DNA of 64,000 bases from CAZAQV01 sp964487255 (GCA_964487255.1 CAZAQV010000010.1:124001-188000), one strand, 5' to 3'. Shown: positions 8,227-16,721, numbered from the stretch's first letter. The notes: generated from the letters alone by a model not told the origin. Translations and numbers: made by a program.

Positions 8227-8269
8227 CGCCACCTGCATATCCGCCCGACTCGGCGTCATTTCGACGCTC

Positions 8270-8288
8270 CGGCTAGCTTACCTAGCCG
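8270..8288. repeat. Short palindrome CGGCTAG-N5-CTAGCCG
   Basis: Perfect 7-bp arms around CTTAC. A near copy (16 of 17 matching over GCTAGCYTACCTAGCCG) lies at 9509-9525. The two bracket the decayed lipoprotein and hicAB genes. Confidence 0.4.
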
Positions 8289-8308
8289 TTCGGCCCCCTT
8301 CTTAAGTG

Positions 8309-8770
8309 ATGCCTTCTAGATCGATAGCCGTAGGAGTTGGCGTCTTCGTTGCGGTGCTGACGCTGGCTTCCTGCAGTTCAGGACGGGAGCGAGTTCGTCT
8401 GCAGAACACATAGTTGAGCGTGGGTTCGGCATGCACGTCTTCGGATGGTTGGGAGCCCAGTACGATGTGGCCGGAAGAACCTGATTCCTCTCCGGCGGGC
8501 TACGTGCCACCAGAAGACCAGATAAGTCGGCCGGATTTAGAGCCCGGCATCGCATTTTGTCTCCAGTCGGCCGCCTATCCTGAAGGTTATCTTTCTTCGA
8601 ACTGCACTGGCGATGCAGAGTGTCCAGCTGGCGCCCGCTGTGACGGGAGGCTTTGTCGGCGTCCTTGCAGCACAGATAACGAGTGCTCCCTACCCACAAA
8701 GTGCAACCAAACGGGTCTTGGGTTTGGCTACTGTCAGTGTAAAGAGTGCGGCGATCGAGACCCTCCCTAG
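8309..8770 (+). pseudogene. Cys-rich lipoprotein interrupted by an in-frame TAG
   Basis: ATG at 8309 opens a typical lipoprotein signal (GVFVAVLTLASCSS), but codon 35 is TAG (8411-8413). The same frame continues to 8770 with ~118 residues that are clearly protein-like: a Pro-rich linker then a Cys-rich module (CTGDAECPAGARCDGRLC, CSTDNECSLPTKC, GYCQCKEC) like those in other lipoproteins here. Either the gene is inactivated by a nonsense change, or the downstream part starts at TTG 8414 without a signal peptide, which is less likely for such a Cys-rich domain. A sequencing error cannot be excluded. Confidence 0.65.
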
Positions 8771-8875
8771 CTCGTGACGTCAGCGATCGCGGGTTTGCTG
8801 CGCGTTCTCTTTGTATGCGGATGAACGATACGAAATAGCGGGTTGATGTACATATTATATATGGTACAGTAAGAA

Positions 8876-9063
8876 GTGCCCATCTCGGGGAAAGAAGCCG
8901 TCAGACGGCTAAAGAAAGCGGGGTGGGTGCAGATTTCTCAGAAGGGGCACACGTAAAACTCATGAAGGGAGATCTGTCTACGGTTGTACCGATTCATGCA
9001 AACCGTGACCTTCCGAAGGGAACACGAAAGGCGATCGAGAAACAGACAGGAGTGAAGCTGTGA
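8876..9063 (+). pseudogene. hicA: HicA-type mRNA interferase toxin, frameshifted
   Basis: GTG at 8876 gives VPISGKEAVRRLKKAGW then VQISQKG, and the frame stops at TAA 8954. In the next frame, from CAC 8950, the text resumes as HVKLMKGDLSTVVPIH, NRDLPKGTRKAIEKQTGVKL and ends at TGA 9061-9063. Together these give the ~62-residue HicA double-stranded-RNA-binding-like fold with its His in KG(T)H; one base is missing near 8948-8949. The stop overlaps the hicB start in GTGA, as usual for hicAB. An AT-rich stretch (8840-8870) with TTGATG-N16-TACAGT is a possible promoter. The toxin as read is truncated after ~26 residues and should be inactive. Confidence 0.8.
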
Positions 9064-9482
9064 TCAGATACCAAGCAAAAATTACACGTGATGATGATGG
9101 ATATTCGGTGGAGTTTCCTGATCTGCCCGGATGTTTCTCCATGGGCGACACGCGAGTCGAGGCGATCAAACACGCCGCTGAAGCACTCTCTCTGTATCTC
9201 GAAAGCGCAAGAGACCCCAAATGGGAGGTTCCAAAGGCTAAGGTCCGCAAGGGGAAAAACTACGTTTGGGTGACACCGGATGAAACCGTTGCCATTCCGC
9301 TCGCGATTCGACAGGCGAGGCTTGCGCAGGGTATTGGTCAACGAGAACTAGCCAAGCGTTTGGGCAAGTCGGTTTCGCAAATCCAGAAACTTGAGACGCC
9401 AGGCGCCAATCCGACTGTCAAGACCCTGCGAGCTATCTCCGATGCTCTCGACTTGGCGTTGGAAATCAACTTGGCTGCTTAG
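9060..9482 (+). CDS. hicB: HicB-type antitoxin with XRE DNA-binding domain
   Basis: Product of 140 residues. The N-terminal ~60 residues are a HicB RNase-H-like fold (IRYQAKITRDDDGYSVEF, PDLPGCFSMGDTRVEAIKHA), which binds and neutralises HicA. The C-terminal ~65 residues are a Cro/C1 helix-turn-helix (IRQARLAQGIGQRELAKRLG, KSVSQIQKLE) that autoregulates the operon. It starts at GTG 9060 inside the hicA stop. The antitoxin frame is intact while the toxin frame is broken. Base composition is lower in GC than the neighbours, which fits horizontal arrival. Confidence 0.9.
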   Translation: MIRYQAKITRDDDGYSVEFPDLPGCFSMGDTRVEAIKHAAEALSLYLESARDPKWEVPKAKVRKGKNYVWVTPDETVAIPLAIRQARLAQGIGQRELAKRLGKSVSQIQKLETPGANPTVKTLRAISDALDLALEINLAA

Positions 9483-9508
9483 GCTCGCGTTTCGTTGCTC
9501 CTCCTCGC

Positions 9509-9525
9509 GCTAGCCTACCTAGCCG
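9509..9525. repeat. Second copy of the GCTAG palindrome
   Basis: GCTAGCCTACCTAGCCG, 16 of 17 bases as at 8272-8288. It lies 26 bp after the hicB stop. No gene is supported between 9483 and 9640. Confidence 0.4.
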
Positions 9526-9639
9526 GAGTGCGGACCTTAGCGGTCGGTTCCGGCGTCTCGGGAAATGCGGAACTCGCGTGGTTCGGCGCGGATGCCAGCG
9601 CAGCAACCATAGCTTCGGCGAAAGGTCACTTCTTGACTG

Positions 9640-10113
9640 AGGGTTTTGCGTGGAGAGGCGATCTCGACCGTGCATGAGCCCTCGCGTTCGGGCCGAACGT
9701 ACACCGTGCCGCCATGGTTCTGCGGGTACATGCAAACGCCGTCACCGTTGGATGCGCCCGGACAGCTGACGTGACCTTCCCAGACGGAGCCGCTAACGCG
9801 GACTTCGGAGCCGCCTGATGTTGAAAACTTCGGCTCGACCGTGCAACGAGTAGGTGAAAGAGCCAACTTCCGAGGACGTATGCGCGTCCGGCATTGCCAC
9901 GAGCTGCGCATCTGGCTCGAGTTGATCGACGGGCAGGTAGGTGCCGCTTCGCCGGTCGAAGAATGGGTGGCTTGGGGAAACTCTGATCTCTCCAAACGAG
10001 GAGGTGAGCCGTCCCACCGGCTGATTGGCCGCGCTGTCTACCGCAGTGACCCTTCCGCTTCTGAGCTGTTGAGTGTCGTGGTCAAATGAGATGACTCGGT
10101 CCCCAGGCTTCAA
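9640..10113 (-). pseudogene. Decayed Hint-domain protein
   Basis: Reading from TTG 10113 (preceded at once by a TAG in frame), the frame gives KPGDRVISFDHDTQQL, then GEIRVSPSHPFFDRRSGTYL, PVDQLEPDAQLVAM and AEVFNI, stopping at 9793. This matches the Hint fold of inteins, hedgehog proteins and polymorphic-toxin pretoxin modules, including the conserved HPF segment. The usual N-terminal nucleophilic Cys block is absent. Upstream in another frame is a signal-like stretch KKLLLGILALVSIVEA; downstream in a third frame is a protein-like stretch GSEVRVSGSVWEGHVSCPG. This suggests a secreted gene broken by at least two frame changes. Confidence 0.5.
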
Positions 10114-10196
10114 CTATCGATACCAGAGCGAGTATCCCCAGAAGCAACTTTTTCCTCGCCCGGCCACACTGCGATGCGAACTGACCTTGCGGTGTG

Positions 10197-10547
10197 TTAT
10201 GTGCGGAGGATCTTGTCCATCTTTTTTCCCTTGGCGAGCTCGTCGATGAGCTTGTCGAGGTAGCGAATCTCTCGCATTGTGTCTTCTTCGACCTGTTCGA
10301 CCCGCACGCCACAAACCACGCCCGTGATCTGTTCACGCTTGGGGTTGAGCTTCGCCTTCGCAATCAAGGTCTCGAAGTCGGTACCCTTTTCCACGTGTTT
10401 GTCGAGCGCCTCTTGTGTGTAGCCCATGAGCCAACGAATAATCTCGTCGACTTCGGCTTTGGTGCGGCCCTTGCGCTCCGCTTTGGCAACGTAGTGCGGG
10501 TATACGCTGGCGAAACTCGTGGTGTAGATACGGTGCTTCTTCCTCAC
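10197..10547 (-). CDS. DUF2200 family protein
   Basis: Product of 116 residues, full length for the family. It matches the highly conserved DUF2200 pattern: HRIYTTSFASVYPHYVAKAE, RKGRTKAEVDEIIRWLMGY, LNPKREQITGVVCGVRVE, and EIRYLDKLIDELAKGKKMDK. Function is unknown; small, soluble and probably cytoplasmic. It is a widely transferred gene and sits next to decayed accessory genes. Confidence 0.9.
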   Translation of the reverse strand: MRKKHRIYTTSFASVYPHYVAKAERKGRTKAEVDEIIRWLMGYTQEALDKHVEKGTDFETLIAKAKLNPKREQITGVVCGVRVEQVEEDTMREIRYLDKLIDELAKGKKMDKILRT

Positions 10548-10841
10548 CCGATCTCGCTATCACGAAATACGCTCGCTATCATCTCCCGCGGTGGGGCCCG
10601 AGAGTGCAGAGCAGCTTGGGTGTAGCAGCTGCGTGCGCTACGCCGCGTCTCACGATCCAACACATCTTTGGAAGTATTCGATCCAGCGCGGAGGCAGCCG
10701 CGGATAGATTGAAAAATCTGAATCAACGAGCCCATGGCGGGGCAATGAATCGCGCTTGTTCCAAGTGAGCGGTTCCATGCACTTCCGTGGTCAAAATGAA
10801 CTTGTGATGGCTCGTGAGACGCCGCGTAGCTCCGTGATAGA
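10548..10841. other. Intergenic stretch without a recognisable gene
   Basis: No ORF with protein character on either strand. It presumably holds the promoter of the DUF2200 gene (minus) and of the membrane protein at 10842 (plus). No strong hairpin was seen. Confidence 0.5.
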
Positions 10842-11936
10842 GTGCGGGCGGTGCAAGAGGCGCGGGCGAGGGGGTCGATTCTACAGGGCGAGGTGGAGGT
10901 TCCGCGCCACGTGTCCTTCACGTATGAGCCCGCTTCAATGCAGGCTGCGGGTTATCGCGACGCGGCGAGGCTGGTCGAGCGAACGCTCGAAGTCGTGTAC
11001 CGAAAGCCCGGTTTCGCGTGGTTCTCCGCGCAAGAGACCACGATTCATATCGATGCCTCTCAGCTCACGGTCGAGGACAAGCGCGGCCAACAACGGTTTG
11101 CGGTCGGCGCCATCGAGCAACTCTACGTGGGGCCTTCACCGCGCTCGGGAAAGTGGGCGCTCATGCTGCGCGCCGCAGGGCGTGACCACGTCCTCATCGA
11201 CGAAATGCAAGATGCAGCAGACGGCGAGCCGGTTGAGCAGCTCGTCGAGGAGTTCTTATCGCTCAAGGACCGGGCGGGTCTGAGCGCAAATGTCCGCAAT
11301 CGCCTACCGGCGACGCGGGTCCTGAGCGACTCGTCAAAGCTGCACGTTGAGGTTGTCGAAGCAGGCGAGGGCGACGAAGGCTTTGCGCAGCTGCGGGCGC
11401 AGACCAAGGGTCCTTCGTGGAGCATGGCGTTTTTGTTCGGGTTTTTGATGGTTCACAACACGTTCTTGCTGGGCGGACTGCTTTCCGCATTTCTCCATCC
11501 AGGGCTGGGACTACTTGGTGGTCTGAGCATCGGGGCGTTTTGGGCCACCTTTTTGATCCGAGAACTCGTCAATCGTTTCCATCTTTTCGCGGACGACCAC
11601 ACACTCGTTGTCCAACGGGGGCGCGTGCTGACCCGAAAGATCGAACCGCTTTCGCTACAGGACATCCGGCAGATTGATGTGCGAAGGAGTGCCATCAAAG
11701 TCAACGGTCGCTACCGGCACACGGTGGTGGCGCGGACCATCCAGGGCGAGCTCAGATTGTCTCCAGCGCTGCCGCGCGAGCAGGCGCAGGCCCTGGGTCG
11801 CGCGTTACGCCGCCATCTCAAAGAGGCACGCCGTTCCCTGGCGGACAAAGAGCGGGCTCGTGTGCGCGTCGCCGACGACGCAGATGCGCTGCTCGAAGAA
11901 GAAGCTCGTGAGCAGGCAAAGCGCAAACCACTATAA
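10842..11936 (+). CDS. Hypothetical membrane protein with two central membrane segments
   Basis: Not recognised. Product of 364 residues. The first ~190 residues are soluble and look like a PH- or photosystem-like beta region (TIHIDASQLTVEDKRGQQRF). Two adjacent hydrophobic segments follow at ~195-240 (MAFLFGFLMVHNTFLLGGLL and GLGLLGGLSIGAFWATFLI). A second beta-rich part then repeats the theme (HLFADDHTLVVQRGRVL, IRQIDVRRSAIKV), as in bacterial PH-domain membrane proteins, and the tail is charged and helical. GTG 10842 or GTG 10851 could be the start. Role unknown. Confidence 0.6.
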   Translation: MRAVQEARARGSILQGEVEVPRHVSFTYEPASMQAAGYRDAARLVERTLEVVYRKPGFAWFSAQETTIHIDASQLTVEDKRGQQRFAVGAIEQLYVGPSPRSGKWALMLRAAGRDHVLIDEMQDAADGEPVEQLVEEFLSLKDRAGLSANVRNRLPATRVLSDSSKLHVEVVEAGEGDEGFAQLRAQTKGPSWSMAFLFGFLMVHNTFLLGGLLSAFLHPGLGLLGGLSIGAFWATFLIRELVNRFHLFADDHTLVVQRGRVLTRKIEPLSLQDIRQIDVRRSAIKVNGRYRHTVVARTIQGELRLSPALPREQAQALGRALRRHLKEARRSLADKERARVRVADDADALLEEEAREQAKRKPL

Positions 11937-11958
11937 TTCCCTGACAAAAGCCTTGAGC

Positions 11959-12018
11959 GTGTCAACGTTGACACGATCTTGTGTCAACGTCGACACGATC
12001 TTGTGTCAACGTCGACAC
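11959..12018. promoter_or_regulatory. Three tandem palindromic operator-like sites
   Basis: GTGTCAACGTTGACAC at 11959-11974 is a perfect 16-bp palindrome. GTGTCAACGTCGACAC at 11981-11996 and again at 12003-12018 differ from it by one base. They repeat every 22 bp (about two helical turns), with the identical spacer GATCTT, so dimers would bind on the same DNA face. The array ends ~100 bp before the ATG of the lipase-maturation-factor gene. It looks like an operator cluster for a dimeric repressor or activator; the factor is unknown. Confidence 0.65.
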
Positions 12019-12116
12019 GTGCGTAGAGGGTCGCGGGGAAGGGCGCAAAGGCTTGAAGTGATCTATGATTCCTTGACGTGGGGCTCGAGGGTGCAGAGCA
12101 GCTGGAAGCGGAGTTC

Positions 12117-13652
12117 ATGCAAGGCATTCGCCGCCAGCCGCCGCATAGCGACTATTGGCTCACGCGTTTTGTCTTCTTGCGCGGGATGGGTCTTGTCTAT
12201 CTGGTCGCCTTCTTGGTCACAGCGCTGCAGTGGCGACCCCTTATCGGGCAAAACGGCCTACTGCCCGTCACGCTCTACCTCAAGAAGTTAGACACGCTAG
12301 AGCTCGGTTTCGCTGACTTGCCCTCGCTGTTTTGGTTTGAGCACTCCGATGGGTTCATGGGCGTCATGGCATGGCTCGGCGTCGCGCTATCGGCCGCTGT
12401 GATGCTTGGGTTCGCCAACGTGCCGATGCTCGCCCTCTTGTGGGCGCTCTACTTGTCCTTCGCGCAGGTCGGACAAGTCTTTTATGGCTATGGGTGGGAA
12501 AGCCTTTTGCTCGAGGCGGGCTTTTTGGCCATTTTTGTGCCGCACCTCTGGGACCCAAGGCCCTTTTCGGGTCGAGCGCATCCCTCCCCACAGGTCTTTT
12601 GGCTGCTGCGCTGGCTGACCTTTCGTGTGCTATTCGGTGCGGGACTGATCAAGCTTCGGGGAGATGGTTGTTGGATTGATCTGAGCTGCCTGGCTTACCA
12701 CTACGAAACGCAGCCCAATCCGCACCCGCTGAGTCCAGTCTTTCACCATATGCCGCTCTGGTTTCATCAGGCCGGCGTCTTGTTCAACCATTTTGTCGAA
12801 CTCATCGTGCCTGTCTTTTTGTTTGGGCCGCGTCGGGTTCGGCATCTTGGCGCAACGTTGATTGTGACCTTTCAAGTGATCTTGATTCTCAGTGGCAACC
12901 TGTCCTTTTTGAACTGGCTGACCTTGGTGGTCACCCTCGGATGCTTCGACGACAGTTTCTGGGCAAGGCTCGCGCCCAGCTCGATGCGCGAGTGGGCTCT
13001 CGCGCGCTCTGAACAAAGTTCTCCTACCAAGGCGCGCCGCGTGGTCACTTGGGCGCTCGTTGTGGTCGTTGCGCTGCTCAGCATCCAGCCGGTTGTGAAC
13101 ATGGTGTCTAGTCGTCAAATGATGAACACGTCCTTCGACCCCCTTCGCCTCGTCAACAGCTATGGGGCGTTTGGCTCGGTTGGAAGAGTGCGGCGTGAAC
13201 TCGTGATCGAAGGGACGCTCGATCAGAGCCTCGACGAGCAAAGCCGCTGGGCGGCGTACGAGTTCAAGTGCAAGCCGGGGAGCGTGACGCGCCCGCCGTG
13301 TTGGATTACGCCGTACCATTATCGTTTGGATTGGCAGATTTGGTTTGCCGCCATGTCTTCGATCGAGCATGAGCCGTGGCTTGTTCATCTCGTCTACAAA
13401 CTGCTGCAAGCGGATCCCGAAGTTCTGGCTTTGCTTGAGGGCGACCCCTTTGACGGTGAGCGTCCCAAGCACATCCGTATCGAACTCTATGAATATCGCT
13501 TCGCGCCATCGGGTTCGAAGAGCTGGTGGCAGCGCAAGTGGCTCGGCCACTACATGAGGCCCGTGTCATTGGACGATCCGGACCTGCGCCGATTTCTTGA
13601 AGCGCGGGGCTGGCTTCGCACACAGTCCGACGCAGCAAGCGCAATACCATGA
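12117..13652 (+). CDS. Lipase maturation factor family membrane protein
   Basis: Bacterial relative of vertebrate LMF1, a multi-pass membrane protein that helps secreted lipases fold; in bacteria the client is unknown. About 511 residues with eight or more hydrophobic segments. The family core is clear: LLRWLTFRVLFGAGLIKLRG, CWIDLSCLAYHYETQPNPHP, LWFHQAGVLFNHFVELIVP. ATG 12117 has GCGGAG just upstream; GTG 12078 in the same frame is an alternative. The three operator-like palindromes lie upstream and may control it. No lipase gene is adjacent. Confidence 0.85.
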   Translation: MQGIRRQPPHSDYWLTRFVFLRGMGLVYLVAFLVTALQWRPLIGQNGLLPVTLYLKKLDTLELGFADLPSLFWFEHSDGFMGVMAWLGVALSAAVMLGFANVPMLALLWALYLSFAQVGQVFYGYGWESLLLEAGFLAIFVPHLWDPRPFSGRAHPSPQVFWLLRWLTFRVLFGAGLIKLRGDGCWIDLSCLAYHYETQPNPHPLSPVFHHMPLWFHQAGVLFNHFVELIVPVFLFGPRRVRHLGATLIVTFQVILILSGNLSFLNWLTLVVTLGCFDDSFWARLAPSSMREWALARSEQSSPTKARRVVTWALVVVVALLSIQPVVNMVSSRQMMNTSFDPLRLVNSYGAFGSVGRVRRELVIEGTLDQSLDEQSRWAAYEFKCKPGSVTRPPCWITPYHYRLDWQIWFAAMSSIEHEPWLVHLVYKLLQADPEVLALLEGDPFDGERPKHIRIELYEYRFAPSGSKSWWQRKWLGHYMRPVSLDDPDLRRFLEARGWLRTQSDAASAIP

Positions 13653-13730
13653 GGTGTAACAATTTAGTAACACATGAACGGCCGCACAGCCTTGGACGAC
13701 TGTAGCAAGTGTGACTAAAATTCCAGTGTT

Positions 13731-14102
13731 GTGTCTCACACCCTTGGCATCTCTCCAATCCTCATCGTCGAAGACGATGACGACACTCGGGAATCACTGC
13801 AGGAGTTACTCGAGCTCAAAGGTTTTCGCACCTTGTCTGCAGAGAACGGTCGCGAGGGGTTACGCGTACTCAAAGAAGCGGGATGGGCTTGCGTCATCCT
13901 TCTTGATTGGATGATGCCTGTCATGAACGGCAGACAGTTTCTGCGCGCGATCAGTTCGGACGCACGTTATCGAGACATCCCCGTCATCGTGGTGACAGCA
14001 TTCTCCGGAACGGACCCTGGCATTCCAGACCGCCATTTGTCGAAACCGGTGCCCGTCGACGTCCTGGTCAGAGAGGTGAGCGCCCATTGTGTTGCAACGT
14101 GA
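13731..14102 (+). CDS. Single-domain response regulator
   Basis: Product of 123 residues, receiver domain only: acidic pocket LIVEDDDDTRES, phospho-acceptor in VILLDWMMPVMNG, switch Thr in VVTAFSG and Lys in LSKPVPVD. It has no output domain, so it acts by protein contact or phosphotransfer. First gene of a three-gene unit with the two kinases that follow (21 bp gap). GTG start at 13731. Confidence 0.9.
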   Translation: MSHTLGISPILIVEDDDDTRESLQELLELKGFRTLSAENGREGLRVLKEAGWACVILLDWMMPVMNGRQFLRAISSDARYRDIPVIVVTAFSGTDPGIPDRHLSKPVPVDVLVREVSAHCVAT

Positions 14103-14123
14103 AAGCTTTCAAGTGGGGCTTGC

Positions 14124-15527
14124 ATGAGTACCGACCGGATTTTGACGGGTTGGGACGACGCCGATCTTTTCAAGGCGCTCGTAGACTCCGCTCCTGACGC
14201 GACTGTCGTCGCTGATGAAGAGGGTCGAATCGTCCTAGTAAACCGTCAGGCCGAACTATTGTTCGGCTATTCTCGCAACGAGTTTCTAGGCTCCCCCGTA
14301 GAGATTCTGGTTCCCGTGCGTTACCGGGATGCTCATCCTGGGCACCGTGGACGTTACCTGGCCAACCCCAAGCCGCGTCCGATGGGCTCGGGCATTGACC
14401 TGTTTGCGCTTCGCAAGGACGGAACCGAATTTGCCGCGGAGATCAGTTTGAGTCCTGTACCAGGGCGCGGACGTACCGCTGTCGCTGTCGCGATTCGCGA
14501 CGTCACCGATCGCAAGCGTGCAGAATCCAAGTTTCGTGCACTCGTCGAAGCTGCGCCCGACGCTACCGTGATTGTCGACCCGCAAGGGATGATCACCCTC
14601 GTCAATTCCCAAACCGAACACGTGTTTGGGTATCCGCGTTCCGAACTTGTCGGACAACCTGTCGAGGTGCTGCTTCCAGACAGGTTTCGAGAGAAGCATA
14701 CATCTCACCGTGCACGCTATGCGACGGATCCGAAAGTGCGCCCGATGGGCGTCGGTCTGGAACTTTTGGGCAGACGAAAAGATGGAACCGAATTTCCGGT
14801 CGAGATCAGTCTAAGTCCACTTCACACCGAGGAAGGCACGCTGTTTTCTGCTGCGATTCGGGACATCACCGACCGTAAGCGAGCCGATGAAAAGGTGCGA
14901 GCTTCCCTGCATGAAAAAGAGGTGCTGCTCAAGGAGATCCATCACCGAGTCAAGAATAATCTGCAGGTGACATCGAGCATGCTCAAACTCCAGTCAGCTC
15001 ATATTCGCGACCCTTCCGCCCGAGAAATGTTCGCGGAGAGCCAGAACCGCATTCGTTCGATGGCGCTCGTTCATGAAAAGCTCTATCGCTCGAGCGAGCT
15101 CTCCCGGATTGACCTCGCCGATTACACCATGGACTTGGCGGATCTGTTGTTTCGTTCCTTCGGTGTCGATCGCAACAGCATCTCGCTCAAGCTCGAAGCT
15201 GAGCCGGTGTATTTGAGTATCGAGACCGCAGTGCCCTGTGGTCTCATCCTCAATGAGCTTCTCTCCAATTGCCTCAAGCACGCGTTTCCGAATGAGCGCC
15301 GAGGCACGATCGTCGTTGGCATCTCAAGAGGCGAGGACGAGCACCTTACGCTTCGTGTTCGGGACGACGGCGTAGGCCTCCCGACCACGCTCAACGTTGA
15401 TGCGGCAGAGACGCTTGGCCTCGAACTCGTCAGAACCTTGGTCGAGCAACTGCAGGCACGCCTTCGCGTTGAAGAGCGCTCGAAGGGGACGGATATTCGC
15501 GTGCGCTTCGCCGAAGGGAAACCATAG
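14124..15527 (+). CDS. PAS-PAS sensor histidine kinase (HisKA_2 type)
   Basis: Product of 467 residues with no membrane segment, so a cytoplasmic sensor. Two PAS domains at ~12-130 and ~135-255 (each with a VNRQAELLFGY or VNSQTEHVFGY motif and an RKDGTEF segment), then HisKA_2 dimerisation with the phospho-His in LKEIHHRVKNNLQV, then HATPase_c with N box ILNELLSNCLKHAF and G box VRDDGVGLP. The two PAS copies are similar enough to be a duplication. It lies between two receiver-bearing genes and probably phosphorylates one or both. Confidence 0.92.
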   Translation: MSTDRILTGWDDADLFKALVDSAPDATVVADEEGRIVLVNRQAELLFGYSRNEFLGSPVEILVPVRYRDAHPGHRGRYLANPKPRPMGSGIDLFALRKDGTEFAAEISLSPVPGRGRTAVAVAIRDVTDRKRAESKFRALVEAAPDATVIVDPQGMITLVNSQTEHVFGYPRSELVGQPVEVLLPDRFREKHTSHRARYATDPKVRPMGVGLELLGRRKDGTEFPVEISLSPLHTEEGTLFSAAIRDITDRKRADEKVRASLHEKEVLLKEIHHRVKNNLQVTSSMLKLQSAHIRDPSAREMFAESQNRIRSMALVHEKLYRSSELSRIDLADYTMDLADLLFRSFGVDRNSISLKLEAEPVYLSIETAVPCGLILNELLSNCLKHAFPNERRGTIVVGISRGEDEHLTLRVRDDGVGLPTTLNVDAAETLGLELVRTLVEQLQARLRVEERSKGTDIRVRFAEGKP

Positions 15528-15529
15528 CC

Positions 15530-16714
15530 GTGGATCCGACTGAACGCGACGCCTTGCTTCACGCCCGTATCCTCATCGTCGAAGACGAGGGTATTGTGGC
15601 AAAAGATCTTCAAAATAGCCTGCGCGCTTTGGGCTACGGCATTTGCGGAACCAGTCCGACAGGAGTGGACGCGATCGCAAAAGCCAAATCGCTACGACCT
15701 GATCTCATTCTCATGGATATTCGGCTGCGCGGCCAGATGGACGGCATCGAGGCGGCTCGCCAAATTCACCAGTTTCTCGATGTGCCCATCGTATTTCTTA
15801 CCGCTTACGCCGATCCAGATACGCTCATGCGCGCCGCCGATGTGGGCCCCTATGCCTATGTTCTCAAACCCTTCGAGGATCGAGAACTTCAGGTCACGCT
15901 GATGATGGCCATGTGCAAGCACCGTGCGGACGCGAAGGTTCTAGAAGCGGAGCGGATCGCGCACGAGGAGCGTCTCCGGGCGTCGATGGCCGAAGAGGCG
16001 CTTCGCGCGCGGGATGAGTTCTTGAGCGTCGCCGCTCACGAGTTGCGGACCCCAGTTTCCGCTCTGCAGCTGCAGATGGCAACACTGGCTGAACTCGTTC
16101 AGCAACGCGAGCCTTCATTGGACGATCGGATCGTGCAGCGATGTCTTCGCGCGAGGAATACTGTTCGTCGACTTGCCAGCCTTATCGAAGGTGTTCTCGA
16201 TGTGTCACAAATCACACTTGGCGGGCTCAAGCTCAAAATAGAGAGCTTCGACCTTGCAGAGCTCATTCGCGAGGTCACAACGAGCCACGAGGAACTTGCG
16301 AAACGCTCTGGTTCCGAGTTGCGACTATCTCTTTCGGGTCCCGTTCTAGGACGCTGGGATCGAGTTCGGATCGAGCAAGTTCTTACGAACTTGTTGTCAA
16401 ACGCACTTAAGTTTGGAGCGGGAAAACCGATCGACATCGAGCTTCACGATCGCGGCAATACGGCCGAGATATCCATTCATGATCGCGGTCAGGGAATCGA
16501 TCCAGACGATAGGGAACGAATTTTGGATAGGTTCGAACGCGCCGTGTCTCACCAGCATTACGGTGGCCTCGGACTCGGCCTCTACATTGCGGGCCAGATC
16601 GTGAAGGAACATGGCGGAGACCTGAAAGTCTCAAGCACCTCTGGTCCTGGAGCGACCATCTGCGTTGAGTTGCCCTGCAATGTTGAAGGTGCACGGCCGC
16701 CCTCAACTACCTAG
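15530..16714 (+). CDS. Receiver-histidine kinase hybrid
   Basis: Product of 394 residues. Receiver at ~12-130 with LIVEDEGIVAKDL, Asp in LILMDIRLRGQMDG, FLTAYAD and VLKPFED; then a short coiled coil; then HisKA with the phospho-His in SVAAHELRTPVSALQLQ; then HATPase_c with N box NLLSNALKFGAG, G boxes DRGQGI and GLGLGLYI. No membrane segment. GTG start two bases after the upstream kinase stop, so the two are co-translated. The N-terminal receiver suggests it is a relay: phosphate from the first kinase gates the activity of this one. Confidence 0.92.
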   Translation: MDPTERDALLHARILIVEDEGIVAKDLQNSLRALGYGICGTSPTGVDAIAKAKSLRPDLILMDIRLRGQMDGIEAARQIHQFLDVPIVFLTAYADPDTLMRAADVGPYAYVLKPFEDRELQVTLMMAMCKHRADAKVLEAERIAHEERLRASMAEEALRARDEFLSVAAHELRTPVSALQLQMATLAELVQQREPSLDDRIVQRCLRARNTVRRLASLIEGVLDVSQITLGGLKLKIESFDLAELIREVTTSHEELAKRSGSELRLSLSGPVLGRWDRVRIEQVLTNLLSNALKFGAGKPIDIELHDRGNTAEISIHDRGQGIDPDDRERILDRFERAVSHQHYGGLGLGLYIAGQIVKEHGGDLKVSSTSGPGATICVELPCNVEGARPPSTT

Positions 16715-16721
16715 CGGGTTT

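Noticed and set aside
11961..12018. CRISPR-like or VNTR repeat at the operator array
   Set aside because: Only three units of 22 bp with palindromic cores; a binding-site array explains them better.
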